Shown: positions 25,431 through 34,917 of the stretch, piece by piece
How the letters are laid out: each line of letters begins with the position of its first letter
Numbering within the stretch: position 1 is the stretch's first letter
Assembly: GCA_964445695.1 (NCBI GenBank)
Contig: CAYULF010000029.1
Span: 1-64,000 of the forward strand
Source: JAUIKM01 sp964445695
GTDB taxonomy: Bacteria; Bacteroidota; Ignavibacteria; Kapaibacteriales; UBA7675
DNA length: 64,000 nt
Direction: 5' to 3'
The notes under the pieces: model-generated
The model's input: only the letters and a program-made list of their open reading frames with translations
Database searches by the model: none
Told to the model about the DNA's origin: nothing
Position numbers and translations under genes: made by a program

Positions 25431-25454
25431 CTCCCCACGGCACAGCGCCGCGGA

Positions 25455-25961
25455 TCAGTTGTTGTCGCGAATTTTATCCACCCAGAAGGTTTGACCTTCG
25501 TGCGCCGCCATGTGCAGCGTGCGCGCCATCACGGCTTCGTCCATGACGGCGTGATTGGACACCACCACTCGATTGCCGTCCTCGTCGCGCGTAAACAGGC
25601 GAAAATTATAACTGTCAAAGGCATCGTTGCGCCACATAATTTCCCTGTCTTCCAGGCCGAGCGCCAACTTGAGGTTTTGCTCCATGTTGGTCGGATTGCC
25701 GAAATCAGCGTGAATGGACACCGACATTTTCTCCATGCCGCCGCTGCCCTCGGGGTGGCACATAAGAAAGTACTGATCGCCGTTTTCCAGCTTGAGGCTG
25801 CACATGGCGAATTTTTCCTGGTCGGTCTCGTATTCACCGCGTTCAAGTTTCCAGCCCCAGCGTTCCTCGGCTTGCTCGGCGGTTTGGTCTATCACCACCA
25901 GGTGGACGGGTACTTCTATGCGGCGGAAATCGTCGACGGGAATCTGTTCTGCGGTCATGCG
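25455..25961 (-). CDS. Hypothetical protein, 168 aa
   Basis: From ATG 25961, with GGAG 9 nt upstream; the longer frame upstream is the antisense/out-of-frame part of the nitroreductase gene. The protein is acidic and soluble-looking, with no signal peptide or membrane segment. It has two Cys (AMCSLKL, FLMCHPEG) and a central ADFGNPTNMEQNLKLAL stretch. I do not recognise the family. It follows the nitroreductase by 79 nt, but a terminator hairpin lies in that gap, so it may be transcribed separately or by read-through. Confidence 0.65.
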   Translation of the reverse strand, partial: RMTAEQIPVDDFRRIEVPVHLVVIDQTAEQAEERWGWKLERGEYETDQEKFAMCSLKLENGDQYFLMCHPEGSGGMEKMSVSIHADFGNPTNMEQNLKLALGLEDREIMWRNDAFDSYNFRLFTRDEDGNRVVVSNHAVMDEAVMARTLHMAAHEGQTFWVDKIRDNN

Positions 25962-26010
25962 GTCTTCTCCAGTGAATGTGATTGTGTCGGTCGCTCGATG
26001 ATCAAAAAGA

Positions 26011-26031
26011 GGGTGCGGGCAGCCCGCACCC
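26011..26031 (-). terminator. Rho-independent terminator after nitroreductase
   Basis: A perfect 9-bp stem GGGTGCGGG/CCCGCACCC (26011-26019 with 26023-26031) has a 3-nt loop. On the minus strand it is followed by TCTTTTTG. Confidence 0.8.
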
Positions 26032-26040
26032 GGCCGGTCC

Positions 26041-26667
26041 TCAGTTGCGGACCCATTCGATTTTGTGGTCGGCGGGGCCGCGCCGGCCGCTGCGCTGTTC
26101 CGGCGGCACGCTGCCCAGATAGAAAAAGCCGAGGCAGCGGTCGTCGGCGGAGAGACCCAGCCACTCCGCCATCTGCGGCGTAAAGGCGCCGGAGCCCGTG
26201 CTCCAGTAGCCGCCCGCGCCGGGGAAGTCGGCCAACGCCAGGTGCATGTTCTGCACGGCGCAGGCCACGGCGCAAATCTCCTCAATTTCCGGTACACGAC
26301 GCGCCGGATCGCGACGCATGATCAAAGCCACCACATGGGACACTTTATCCGGCAGCGTTGCAAACTTGTCGATTTTGGCCTGCACCTGTCGTTCGGGCGG
26401 CGTCGTTTCGCGGTAGATGCGCGCAAACTGATCGAAGAGGCGCGTCAATGCTTCGTCGCAGTAGACGGCAAAGCGCCAGGGCTCGGTCAATTTGTGCGTC
26501 GGCGCCCAGTTGGCGCTTTCGAGCACCTGCCGCACCACCTCGTCGTCCAGGCGCGCGCCGGTGTATTCGGCCGGGAAACGCGAGCGACGCGAGCGGATCA
26601 CGGCGCGGACGCCGCCGGATTCTGTCTGCATGTCTTGCTGTTGAGCCAGTTCTGTCTGCATGGTCAT
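26041..26667 (-). CDS. Nitroreductase-family FMN oxidoreductase
   Basis: 208 aa. The N-terminal RSRRSRF motif binds the FMN phosphate. The pattern WAPTHKLTEPWRFAVY is the nitroreductase signature (usually S-x-x-N-x-Q-P-W), and AVACAVQNMHLAL then GAGGYWSTGS match the YdjA-like, single-domain branch. Members reduce nitro compounds or flavin-linked substrates with NAD(P)H; the true substrate is unknown. Length is normal for the family. The gene is cytoplasmic and ends at a clear terminator. Confidence 0.88.
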   Translation of the reverse strand: MTMQTELAQQQDMQTESGGVRAVIRSRRSRFPAEYTGARLDDEVVRQVLESANWAPTHKLTEPWRFAVYCDEALTRLFDQFARIYRETTPPERQVQAKIDKFATLPDKVSHVVALIMRRDPARRVPEIEEICAVACAVQNMHLALADFPGAGGYWSTGSGAFTPQMAEWLGLSADDRCLGFFYLGSVPPEQRSGRRGPADHKIEWVRN

Positions 26668-26726
26668 AGCGTTTGAAACCTGTCTGTATCGCGTAAGATG
26701 ATGGCGCGGCAGCGCCGGGCGCGATG

Positions 26727-29354
26727 TCAGACGTCGGTTTGCGGCGACTTGTTGTTCGCGGTCGGATTTTCATCGGCCGCCGACTGCGGCGCCTGTTTCA
26801 GCGGCAGGCGGATCGCAAAGGTCGAGCCCTGGCCCTCGACGCTGTCGACCGTGATGCTGCCGCCGTGATTCTCGATGATTCCAAAGGAGATCGACAAACC
26901 AAGTCCCGTCCCCTGGCCGACGCCCTTGGTTGTATAAAAGGGCTCAAAGATGCGCCGCCGCACTGCTTCGCTCATGCCCGAACCCGTGTCGCGAATTTCC
27001 ACCAGGACTTTGTCGCCTTCCGGACGCGTAGACACAAATATGTCGCCCTTGTCTTTGATCGCCTGATGCGCGTTGGTCAGGATATTCATAAACACCTGAT
27101 TGATTTTGCCGGGCAGACATTCAACCGGCGGAACCGCCTGGTAATCGCGGTGCACCTCCACGCGGTGTTTGAGTTTGTTGCGCAGCAACAGCAGGGTCGA
27201 CTCCAGCCCCTGCTGCAGGTCGGTCGGTTTGAAGTCGTTTTCGTCCGCGCGCGAGAAGTTGCGCAGCCCCAGGACGATGTCGCGCGTGCGGCGCGCACCC
27301 TCTTCTATGCCCGTCAACAGATCGCGAATTTCGTCCGCCAGCATGTCCGGATCGTACTCATCGCGCAGCGCGGCGACTGCAGCCAGTTCGGCAGCCGGAT
27401 CGGCCGAATCGTGCAGCTGCTCGTAGCGCTGCAGCAGGTCAAAAATCTCGTTGAGATCCTTTTTGAGCGGGCCGACGTTGGAGCTGACGAAGTTGATCGG
27501 ATTGTTGATCTCATGCGCTATGCCGGCCGTCAACTGACCGAGCGAAGCCATCTTTTCCGCTTCGACCAGCTGCGACTGGGCCTGCTGCAGCTGTTTGTGG
27601 GCCGCGTCCAGTTGGCGGTAGGACTCGGCAACGGCATCGCGCTGACTGGCCAGTTTGCGGTTGTCGCGCCGTTTCTGGAAAAAGCTCCAGCTCACGACGG
27701 CCAGCAGAATGAAAGCGAGCATGAGTCCTATGCGCAGGCCCGTGGTACGGGTCTCGTTGCGGTCGGCGCGCGCAGCTTCGAGCGCCCGTTCTTTTTCGGC
27801 CAGGGACTTCTGGTTTTCGAGCAGTTCGATTTCGTTGGCGCGTTCGCGTTCCTGCAGGCGGCGGGTTTCCAGCTCGGCGCGTTGCGCTTCTTCGAGGCCG
27901 CGCAGCTCGGCCAGCTCGCGTTCGCTTTGTTCGTTTTCGAGTTGCTCGCGCGCAATCTGGAGGGCCTGCATTGCCTGGCGACGCTCGAGTTCGCGGCGCG
28001 TCAGCTCGGCTTCTTTCAATTGGTCTTCGCGGCGCAGCAGCTCCAGCTCGCGCTCGGCGCGTTCCTGCTCCAGCTGCACGCGTTTGAGCTCCAGATCCCT
28101 GACCGCCTGATCGGCAAAGAGCAGGCGCATCTCGTTTTCGCGCTGCTCCACGTCGCGGCGGCGCTCCTGGCGTTCGGCCTGACGCAGACGCTGCTCAAAG
28201 TTGATGGAATCGCGGATGAGGTACTGACGGCGGTAGTAGACCAGGGCATCCTCAAAATCGCCGCGCGACTGCAGCGCCTCAGCGTAAACGGAATAGACGT
28301 CCTGCATGATTTCGGGATCCGTACATGCGTCGAGCGACTTGACGGCGTTGGCGGCGTATTCAGCGGCGTTGTAGTAGTCGTTGCGGCGCAGGTACAGTTC
28401 GGAAATGATGCTGCGCACCACTGCCAGGTCGCAATCGGCGCCGTCGTCCAGGTTGTGGCGCTCGGCGGCGCGCAGCAGGTCGAGCGCCTGCTCAAAGTTG
28501 CCGAGATTCTGGAAAGCGATGCCCAGGTTGCGATAGGCTTCGGCGCTGGCGCGTCCGTCCACCGCCATGGTCTCCTCTATCTGGATAGCGCGGCGGAAAT
28601 GCTGCAAGGCCACCACGTGATCGCCCATGCGCGTGTAGAGATAACCGATATTGTTGAGTGCGATGGCAATTTCCGGCAGATATGCGCGGCGGCGCGCCAG
28701 TTCCAGAATTTCCAGTGCGTGCTGCAGAGCTGCGGGGAAATCGCCGCGCTGGATCTGCGTGCGCGAGGCCAGCCGCAGGCTGCCCATCAGCGCGATGCTG
28801 TCGCCGCGAGATCGCTGGATGTCGAGAACGCGGTCCAGCGCCACCAGAGCGCTGTCGTATTCCTGTGTGTTCAGAAAACTTTCGGCAATGCGCCGATGAG
28901 TGATCGCCAGGTCCGGCGCTGCGCCGCGCGCGGTCTGCAGCCTGACGACTTTGCGGCGATATTCGACCGCACGCGCCGGCGAAGCCAGCTTGTCGTAGAT
29001 GCCGGCAACCGCTTCGTAGAGGCGCTCAAGCGAACCGTAGTCCTCCGCCTGCTCGTGCAGGTGTATGGCCCGCAGAAAATAGCCGACCGAGCGCGAGGTG
29101 TCGCCGGTTTCGGCGTAGGAGCAGGCCAGCAGGACCAGAGCGCTGCGGTGCAGCGGGCTGAAGGTGCTGTCCGCCGCGCCGGCTTCCAGCAGCACGTTGG
29201 CCGAGTCGATTGCGGCGCTGTAGGCTCCGCCCTCGTAGGACCGCCAGGCACTGTCGAGCCGCGCTCCGTTACTCTGCGCCACGGCGGCCGCGGCCGGGCC
29301 AAACAAGAGAATGGCAAGGAAAATCAGGCCGACATATATGCGCGGTGTGCCGAT
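26727..29354 (-). CDS. TPR sensor histidine kinase (start codon uncertain)
   Basis: About 875 aa. Order: signal peptide (RIYVGLIFLAILLFGPAAAA), TPRs, a long Glu/Arg coiled coil, one membrane helix (GLMLAFILLAVVSWSFF), then the kinase. H-box LTAGIAHEINNP carries the phospho-acceptor His; the N-box is FMNILTNAHQAI, with G-boxes DTGSGM and GTGLGLS. It should be an envelope sensor that detects signals through periplasmic TPRs and autophosphorylates in the cytoplasm; no response regulator is nearby. Oddity: no ATG, GTG or TTG lies between the upstream stop (29370) and the signal peptide. A GGAG 7 nt before ATC 29354 points to a rare start, or a base error; TTG 29306 would cut the signal peptide. 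Confidence 0.8.
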   Translation of the reverse strand: MGTPRIYVGLIFLAILLFGPAAAAVAQSNGARLDSAWRSYEGGAYSAAIDSANVLLEAGAADSTFSPLHRSALVLLACSYAETGDTSRSVGYFLRAIHLHEQAEDYGSLERLYEAVAGIYDKLASPARAVEYRRKVVRLQTARGAAPDLAITHRRIAESFLNTQEYDSALVALDRVLDIQRSRGDSIALMGSLRLASRTQIQRGDFPAALQHALEILELARRRAYLPEIAIALNNIGYLYTRMGDHVVALQHFRRAIQIEETMAVDGRASAEAYRNLGIAFQNLGNFEQALDLLRAAERHNLDDGADCDLAVVRSIISELYLRRNDYYNAAEYAANAVKSLDACTDPEIMQDVYSVYAEALQSRGDFEDALVYYRRQYLIRDSINFEQRLRQAERQERRRDVEQRENEMRLLFADQAVRDLELKRVQLEQERAERELELLRREDQLKEAELTRRELERRQAMQALQIAREQLENEQSERELAELRGLEEAQRAELETRRLQERERANEIELLENQKSLAEKERALEAARADRNETRTTGLRIGLMLAFILLAVVSWSFFQKRRDNRKLASQRDAVAESYRQLDAAHKQLQQAQSQLVEAEKMASLGQLTAGIAHEINNPINFVSSNVGPLKKDLNEIFDLLQRYEQLHDSADPAAELAAVAALRDEYDPDMLADEIRDLLTGIEEGARRTRDIVLGLRNFSRADENDFKPTDLQQGLESTLLLLRNKLKHRVEVHRDYQAVPPVECLPGKINQVFMNILTNAHQAIKDKGDIFVSTRPEGDKVLVEIRDTGSGMSEAVRRRIFEPFYTTKGVGQGTGLGLSISFGIIENHGGSITVDSVEGQGSTFAIRLPLKQAPQSAADENPTANNKSPQTDV

Positions 29355-29369
29355 AGGTTTGCTCCGACC

Positions 29370-31697
29370 TCAGTCCAGTTCAAAGTTCCAGCCCACGCGG
29401 ATGCGCCGCAGGCGTTGCGGGTTGTAGTGCAGATCGACGTCCCAGCCGATAGAGCCGATGCCGCCGTATTCCGTGTTGAAAACGTTGTCGACGTTGAAGA
29501 GAACGTAGATGCGCTCGTCGATGTGATAACGCAGGAGCAGGTCGAGCGTCGCGTAACCGTCGACCAGCGAAAATTCTTCGTCTTCGTATGCCGCCAGCGT
29601 CGGCGTAAACCGGCGCGTCCACGGCCCGGACCAGACCACGTCGGCGCGGAGATGCCAGTTGCGCCAGGGATTGACGGAAACCGAAAGCTGGCCCAGGAAC
29701 TGCGGCACCATGCGAAACACCGGCAGCTCGCCGCCATCGTCCGGCAGGGTCTCGCGCCCGACGGACCAGGTTGCGGCCGCGTTGAGATCAAGACCGATGC
29801 TCGGCACGAGATTGCGCAGACGCAGCGAGGCCTGCGCGCTCATCAATTGCGAGGGATCTCCAAGGCCGTTGGCGTACGTTCGCGCCACGGAGTCGAGACT
29901 GCGCGGATAGAGCTTGCGGTCGATCGTGTCGATGATGCCGGCGATGCGTTTGTCCACGCTGTTGAAAAAGAGCACCAGGTCCAGTTGCGCATCGGGGCTG
30001 AACGTTTTGCTTATGCCCAGCTCCGTGGCGTGAATCTGCTCGGCTTCCAGGTTGGGCGAAGGCAGAATGGCGTAGTAAATCGAATCGTTTGCCTCGGGAA
30101 TGACAAAGGCGGTGGAACTGCGCGAATACCAGGTGGAAGGCGCGCGGAATGCACGGCCCCACGATGCGCGCAGACTCGTCTGACGGTCCAGGCGCCACAG
30201 GGCCGCCAGCCGCGGATTAACCGACGAACCGTAAAGCGAGTTGTCGTCGATGCGCACGCCGGCGATAAACACAAAGTCGTTCCAGCGTTGATACAACTGC
30301 GCAAAAGCCGCCAGATTTTCAAATGTCAGCGACTTGAAGCCGAAGTCGCCCAGCAGCGAGTCGGTGTAGACCGTTTCCTCTTCAAACGCCTCGTACAACT
30401 CCGTGTCAAAAGGCACCGGCAGCTCGTTGGTGCGCGGCAGGTTGCTGGAAACCTGGGACGAAAAACCGCCGATCAGTTCCGTGTCGTCCCCCGCCCGCAG
30501 CGTAAACAACTGCTCCGCAAAGGCATCATCGGAAGCGTGCCACACGTAGGATCGGCCATTATTGCTGTAGGTGGTTGCGTACGACGACAGCGGATTGGCG
30601 CGCATCTGCAGGTTGGACAGGGTCGACGTAGCCAGAACCGGCCCGATGTTGTAATCCAGGCTCACGGTGGAGCGCTGAATCGTCTCGCCAAAAAAATTGG
30701 CCGGACTGTCGTAGTTGTACACGATGGCCGACTGCCCGATGGAAGAATGATCGCGCCGTTCCATGCGTTCAAAACTTAAACTCAAGCCCTTGTAGGCCAG
30801 TCGAATGCCGAGCTGATTACTGTGGTGCGGCATGTTGCCGAAGTTCGGCTCGGTTTCCGTGCCGCGGTAATAGGGCTGGAATGTCGTGTCGTTTAATATT
30901 CCGGTGCGGACGTCTTCGATGTCGAACACCTTGAAATATTCGAGCGGGTTGTACACGCCGCTATTGTTGTGTTTAACTCCGATGTCGTCCTCGTCGGCCA
31001 CGCTGCCGTAAAAGGAGTAGTTAAACACCTCGTCGTCCAGCCCGGCCTTACCGCCGACCATAAAGTTGGCGTATTTGTATTCGCGGTTGCCGCGCGCAAT
31101 ATCCGCCACGACAAACAGGTCGTCCACCGCTTCCCGCGTGACGATGTTAATAACGCCGGCAAATGCATCCGCGCCGTAGATAGCCGAAGCCGGGCCGATA
31201 ATAATCTCAATGCGTTCGGCCTGACGCACGGGCAGTTGTGCACCGATGGGCATGCCGGAGCCGGTGCTGGGCTGCACCGGAATATTGTTAATCAGGAATT
31301 TGGTGTAGTTATTGCCGATCAGTCCGCGCATCAGAAAGGTCTCGCCCTCTGCTCCTCCGCCGGGCTGGGACACGCGAATGCCGGGCACGCTTTTCAACAC
31401 ATCGACCAGCGTCGTCCAGCCGTTCTCAAGGATTTCATCGCGTTTAACAACGTACACGGTCAGCGGCAGCTCGTCGACGCGTTTGGCGGAACGACTGGCG
31501 GAAATAATTTCGACTTCACCGTCTTTGTCGACATGCACAACATCGGAGCGGCTGAGCACGTCGCGGTCGAGCGCCGATCCTTCTTCCTGCGCCGCCAGGT
31601 TAACGGCGCACGTTAACACAAGGCAGCAGCACAGCATCTGGAAGATCAGCGCCGCGCACGCGGTCTTTGTTCCGACTGTTGTTTTAATCAAATTCAT
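29370..31697 (-). CDS. TonB-dependent outer-membrane receptor
   Basis: 775 aa. A signal peptide (ending NLAAQ, about 37) is followed by a plug domain (about 70-190: LPLTVYVVKRDEILENGW, the TFLMRGL motif, IIIGPASAIYGADAFAGVINIVT). A 22-strand barrel follows, ending NPQRLRRIRVGWNFELD. It imports a ligand across the outer membrane using energy from TonB/ExbBD, encoded elsewhere; the ligand (siderophore, vitamin, saccharide) cannot be told. There is no SusD partner and no CarboxypepD_reg domain, so it is not a SusC type. The histidine-kinase gene starts about 16 nt after its stop, in the same frame, so the two form an operon. Confidence 0.92.
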   Translation of the reverse strand: MNLIKTTVGTKTACAALIFQMLCCCLVLTCAVNLAAQEEGSALDRDVLSRSDVVHVDKDGEVEIISASRSAKRVDELPLTVYVVKRDEILENGWTTLVDVLKSVPGIRVSQPGGGAEGETFLMRGLIGNNYTKFLINNIPVQPSTGSGMPIGAQLPVRQAERIEIIIGPASAIYGADAFAGVINIVTREAVDDLFVVADIARGNREYKYANFMVGGKAGLDDEVFNYSFYGSVADEDDIGVKHNNSGVYNPLEYFKVFDIEDVRTGILNDTTFQPYYRGTETEPNFGNMPHHSNQLGIRLAYKGLSLSFERMERRDHSSIGQSAIVYNYDSPANFFGETIQRSTVSLDYNIGPVLATSTLSNLQMRANPLSSYATTYSNNGRSYVWHASDDAFAEQLFTLRAGDDTELIGGFSSQVSSNLPRTNELPVPFDTELYEAFEEETVYTDSLLGDFGFKSLTFENLAAFAQLYQRWNDFVFIAGVRIDDNSLYGSSVNPRLAALWRLDRQTSLRASWGRAFRAPSTWYSRSSTAFVIPEANDSIYYAILPSPNLEAEQIHATELGISKTFSPDAQLDLVLFFNSVDKRIAGIIDTIDRKLYPRSLDSVARTYANGLGDPSQLMSAQASLRLRNLVPSIGLDLNAAATWSVGRETLPDDGGELPVFRMVPQFLGQLSVSVNPWRNWHLRADVVWSGPWTRRFTPTLAAYEDEEFSLVDGYATLDLLLRYHIDERIYVLFNVDNVFNTEYGGIGSIGWDVDLHYNPQRLRRIRVGWNFELD

Positions 31698-31783
31698 ATA
31701 CCGCCCTGTTTAACACTTCACCTGCTTTAAAGGCCATTTTTGTTTGGCCCGGCCCTGCGGGCCTGCGTTTTTTCCGCTGCAGG

Positions 31784-33433
31784 TCACAAAGCGGCCGCGG
31801 AGGGCATAGCCGCAAAGACCGAATCGACGATGGCCTGGGCTTCCTGCTGTATGGCCGTCAGATGTGCGGCGTCGCGGAAACTTTCGGCGTAGATTTTGTA
31901 AATCTCTTCGGTTCCGGAGGGCCGCGCGGCAAACCAGCCGTTTTTGGTCTGGACTTTCAGGCCGCCGAGGGCGGCGCCGTTGCCGGGAGCATTGGTCAGA
32001 ATCGCTTCGATTTTCTCGCCGGCGAGGACGTCGACCCGCAGATCTTCCGCCCGCAGTTTTTTCAGCGCGCTTTTTTGCGCCGCGTTCGCGGGCGCGTCCA
32101 GGCGTTCGTAGAGGGGCGCGCCGTGGCGTTCGGTCAGCTCCTGATAAAGTTCGGCGATGTCACGGCCGCGCGCGGAGGTGATTTCGGCCGCCAGCAGATC
32201 CATTATTATGCCGTCTTTGTCGGTGGACCAGGCGCCGCCCGTACGCCGCACAAATGACGCGCCGGCGCTCTCTTCTCCGCCGAAGGCCAGATCACCCGAG
32301 AACAGGCCGGAGGCGAACCACTTGAAACCGACCGGCGTCTCGTAGACTTTGCGCCCGAGGGCGGCCGCCACGCGATCAATCATCGAACTCGTGACGAGGG
32401 TTTTGCCGACGGCCGCGGCGGGCGCCCAGTCGCGCTTGCTGAAAAGATAGTCGCAGGCTACAGCAAGGTAGGCGTTGGGCTGCATCAGCCCGCCGCCGCG
32501 CGTTACGATGCCGTGGCGGTCGAAGTCCGGATCGTTGCCGAAAGCCACGTCAAACCTGTCCTTGTTGGCAATCAGGCCGGCCATGGCCCAGGGCGAAGAG
32601 CAGTCCATGCGAATGACGCCGTCGCGGTCCAGCGTCATAAAACGAAAAGTCGGATCGGCATGCGGATTGACGACCTGGATGTCGAGGCCGTAGGTTTCGG
32701 CAATAGGTTCCCAGTAGGCCAGGCCTGCACCGCCCATGGGGTCCGCGCCGATCTTGAGACCGCCGGCACGGATCAGGTCCATGTCCAGCACGTTCTGCAG
32801 GTCGTCGACGTAGGCGCGCATCATATCGCGCGCTGCGGCTTTGGCGGCGGCACGCGTCCAGGGCAGGCGGCGAACGTCGCGCAGGCCGTCCGTTAGTAGT
32901 CGGTTGGCGCGCTCCTCAATCCAGGCGGTCGCTTCCGCCGCGGCGGGTCCGCCGTTGACGCCATTGTACTTGAAACCGCCGTCGGCCGGCGGATTGTGGG
33001 AGGGTGTAATCACAACGCCGTCGGCCAGACCGCTCGTACGGCCGCGATTATAACTCAAGATTGCATGAGAGATTACCGGGGTCGGAGTGTACCCGCCGCC
33101 GGCCTGCACGACAAAACTGAGATCGTTGGCGGCAAAGACTTCGGCGGCGCTGCGTTCGGCGGCTTCGGACAGCGCGTGGGTGTCTTTGCCGATAAACAGC
33201 GGACCATCGATCTGCTGCAGGCGGCGATAATCGCAGATGGCCTGGGAGATCGCCAGGATGTGATGTTCGTTGAAACTGCCGCGCAACGAGGTACCACGGT
33301 GACCCGAGGTGCCGAAAGCCACGCGCCCCGCGGGGTCGTCCGCCTGCGGCCGGCGCGTGTAGTAATCGGCCATGAGTTGCGGAATATTCGTCAGAAAGTC
33401 TGCGGGAGCGGGCTGACCGGCAAGTTCGTGCAT
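31784..33433 (-). CDS. pgm: Phosphoglucomutase, alpha-D-glucose phosphate-specific
   Basis: 549 aa from ATG 33433 (MHELAGQPAPADFLTNIPQL), matching the start of E. coli Pgm (546 aa). It interconverts glucose 1-phosphate and glucose 6-phosphate in glycogen, trehalose and nucleotide-sugar metabolism. All four active-site parts are present: the phosphoserine loop TPSHNPP (Ser145), the Mg loop DPDFDRHG, the sugar-binding GGEESAGA, and the phosphate-binding RPSGTEEIYKIYAES. Conservation with the enterobacterial enzyme is high across the length (FGTSGHRG, GKDTHALSE). It is cytoplasmic and stands alone, with about 85 nt to the TonB gene. Confidence 0.96.
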   Translation of the reverse strand: MHELAGQPAPADFLTNIPQLMADYYTRRPQADDPAGRVAFGTSGHRGTSLRGSFNEHHILAISQAICDYRRLQQIDGPLFIGKDTHALSEAAERSAAEVFAANDLSFVVQAGGGYTPTPVISHAILSYNRGRTSGLADGVVITPSHNPPADGGFKYNGVNGGPAAAEATAWIEERANRLLTDGLRDVRRLPWTRAAAKAAARDMMRAYVDDLQNVLDMDLIRAGGLKIGADPMGGAGLAYWEPIAETYGLDIQVVNPHADPTFRFMTLDRDGVIRMDCSSPWAMAGLIANKDRFDVAFGNDPDFDRHGIVTRGGGLMQPNAYLAVACDYLFSKRDWAPAAAVGKTLVTSSMIDRVAAALGRKVYETPVGFKWFASGLFSGDLAFGGEESAGASFVRRTGGAWSTDKDGIIMDLLAAEITSARGRDIAELYQELTERHGAPLYERLDAPANAAQKSALKKLRAEDLRVDVLAGEKIEAILTNAPGNGAALGGLKVQTKNGWFAARPSGTEEIYKIYAESFRDAAHLTAIQQEAQAIVDSVFAAMPSAAAL

Positions 33434-34368
33434 GGGCTTTGTGGCCTGGTATAGCTGTTGAAAGCGTCGTTTAATCCGCAAAATGGCCAAAAAATCGGCA
33501 GCCGACAAGCCCGCGCGGCCCGTGCTGTTCACACGACGCACAGAGCGGCGATACGGAGCCGGGACCAGGGGCTTTGTACGATGCGACGCCGCGACAAAGA
33601 AAGTTCAGTAACCATGAAATGCAGAATGATGACCGAGCGACCCGGCGCATCCAACACGGAACGCAGCCGACAACACAATGACAAATAAAGGCGGATTTGG
33701 AGGAATACATGCGTTGGGAATGCAAGCGCCTACAAAATTTCCGGGGCGGTAAGCAGCTCTATGTTGAGTCGGAAGATCACGGACGCAGCAAACGTTAAAA
33801 CACGGCAAATTTGAACGCATTCGCCGAATGCGCCATTAATGAATCGATGGAGGAGGGCTGTGCTTTGGCGTCTGAATTAATTTATATGTAACACATAATT
33901 TTAGCGCGTGCACTTTTTTCGCAAAAAGATTTGCATTTGACTACATGCGCTAGTATGTTAACCCCCACTGCCACTGTTCAATGCACGGCGTCGACAAGGC
34001 TTAACAACAGCGAGACATCACTGCAGCTAGTCGACCCACTGACGAACAGATCATTATCAAACACAAGCGGACCGCCCAAACCGCCTGAATCAGGTTAAAC
34101 AACTGAACCACTGTAGCGTGCGCATCGCATTCGACCGTGATCACTATCCGTCACGGACAAGATGTGACCATGCTCTGTTGTACCTGTACGCTCTGCCCCG
34201 CCCCGATCTGTTTATCCGGGCGGGGACCACACACAACTTAAACAGCAATAGCTGAATTTTGGCCGCCGAGTCCCGGAATCCACAACTATGCATATGGACC
34301 CGGTGCACCAAAATCCATGTTAATAACTCAACCTCAATTCCACATTTGATTTCTGCAAGGAAAACTGC
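33434..34368. other. Long AT-richer intergenic leader region
   Basis: 935 nt with no supported gene, between divergent pgm and the secreted-protein gene at 34369. The part at 33870-33965 is clearly more AT-rich than its surroundings and is a good place for promoters. A strong hairpin CCCCGCCCCGAT/ATCCGGGCGGGG (34196-34207 with 34214-34225, one mismatch) has no T-run and lies 143 nt before the next start, so it may be a leader structure. Confidence 0.5.
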
Positions 34369-34917
34369 ATGAAACGCATGAACCTCATACTCGCAGCGGC
34401 ATTTGCCGTTCTGTTTACCTTCTCGTTTACCACACAGCAAGTAATGGCACAGCCGGGCGGTCAGGCCAGCGCTGTAGGTGTAGTAAGCATTATTCCGTCC
34501 AAAGGCCCCGCCACAACCATCGACACGCAATTTGACGTAACGTGGGATGACTTTGTTGAAGTTAACCCCGACCTGCGTCGCGCCAATATCTCCGACGCGG
34601 CTGTTGAAAACGCGCTGTTCCAGGTTGAAACGGAAGTTGGCCCTGAGAACTGGATCGAACTGCGCCGCGACAACGTCACGTTGCGCTATTGGGTCTGGGT
34701 ATGCCACCGCGTCCGCATCTGCCGCTGGTATTGCGGATGGTGCTGCATTCCGACGTACTACACGATTTGCTGGCGCTCGCGCGTATCGTACCTGCAGTGG
34801 GATTCGGGTCTGGTCGTTGATCTCGACGTGGTTGACAATGTCGACTTTGAAGACAGCGACGGCAACATCCTGACGGTTGAAGCGGATGCCTCGTCCGTAT
34901 CTTTTGTCGTACCCTGA
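34369..34917 (+). CDS. Secreted protein with CRWYCGWCC core, copy 1
   Basis: 182 aa; AAGGA lies about 9 nt before the ATG. Signal peptide 1-27 (ends QQVMAQ). Residues 55-90 are acidic and share TWDDFVEVNPDLRRANIS with copy 2. The centre is the striking motif RICRWYCGWCCIPTYYTICWR, with Cys at 118, 122, 125, 126 and 134 plus an extra Cys112. A C-terminal FEDSDGN block and a final FVVP end the protein. I recognise no family. The Cys spacing suggests disulfides or metal binding outside the cytoplasm. The paralogue follows 468 nt downstream; leaders of both genes share GTTAATA and TTTCTGCA/TTTTTGCA next to the start, so the unit was duplicated with its leader. Confidence 0.8.
   Translation: MKRMNLILAAAFAVLFTFSFTTQQVMAQPGGQASAVGVVSIIPSKGPATTIDTQFDVTWDDFVEVNPDLRRANISDAAVENALFQVETEVGPENWIELRRDNVTLRYWVWVCHRVRICRWYCGWCCIPTYYTICWRSRVSYLQWDSGLVVDLDVVDNVDFEDSDGNILTVEADASSVSFVVP

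Noticed and set aside
26724..30779. A 1351-codon plus-strand open frame
   Set aside because: It is antisense to the histidine kinase and TonB receptor genes, and its translation is Arg/Val/Gln-rich without domains. High GC keeps the opposite frame open.
31745..31775. Hairpin GGCCC-TGC-GGGCC followed by six T on the plus strand
   Set aside because: Neighbouring genes read on the minus strand, and the minus-strand version lacks a T-run, so a terminator call is not supported.
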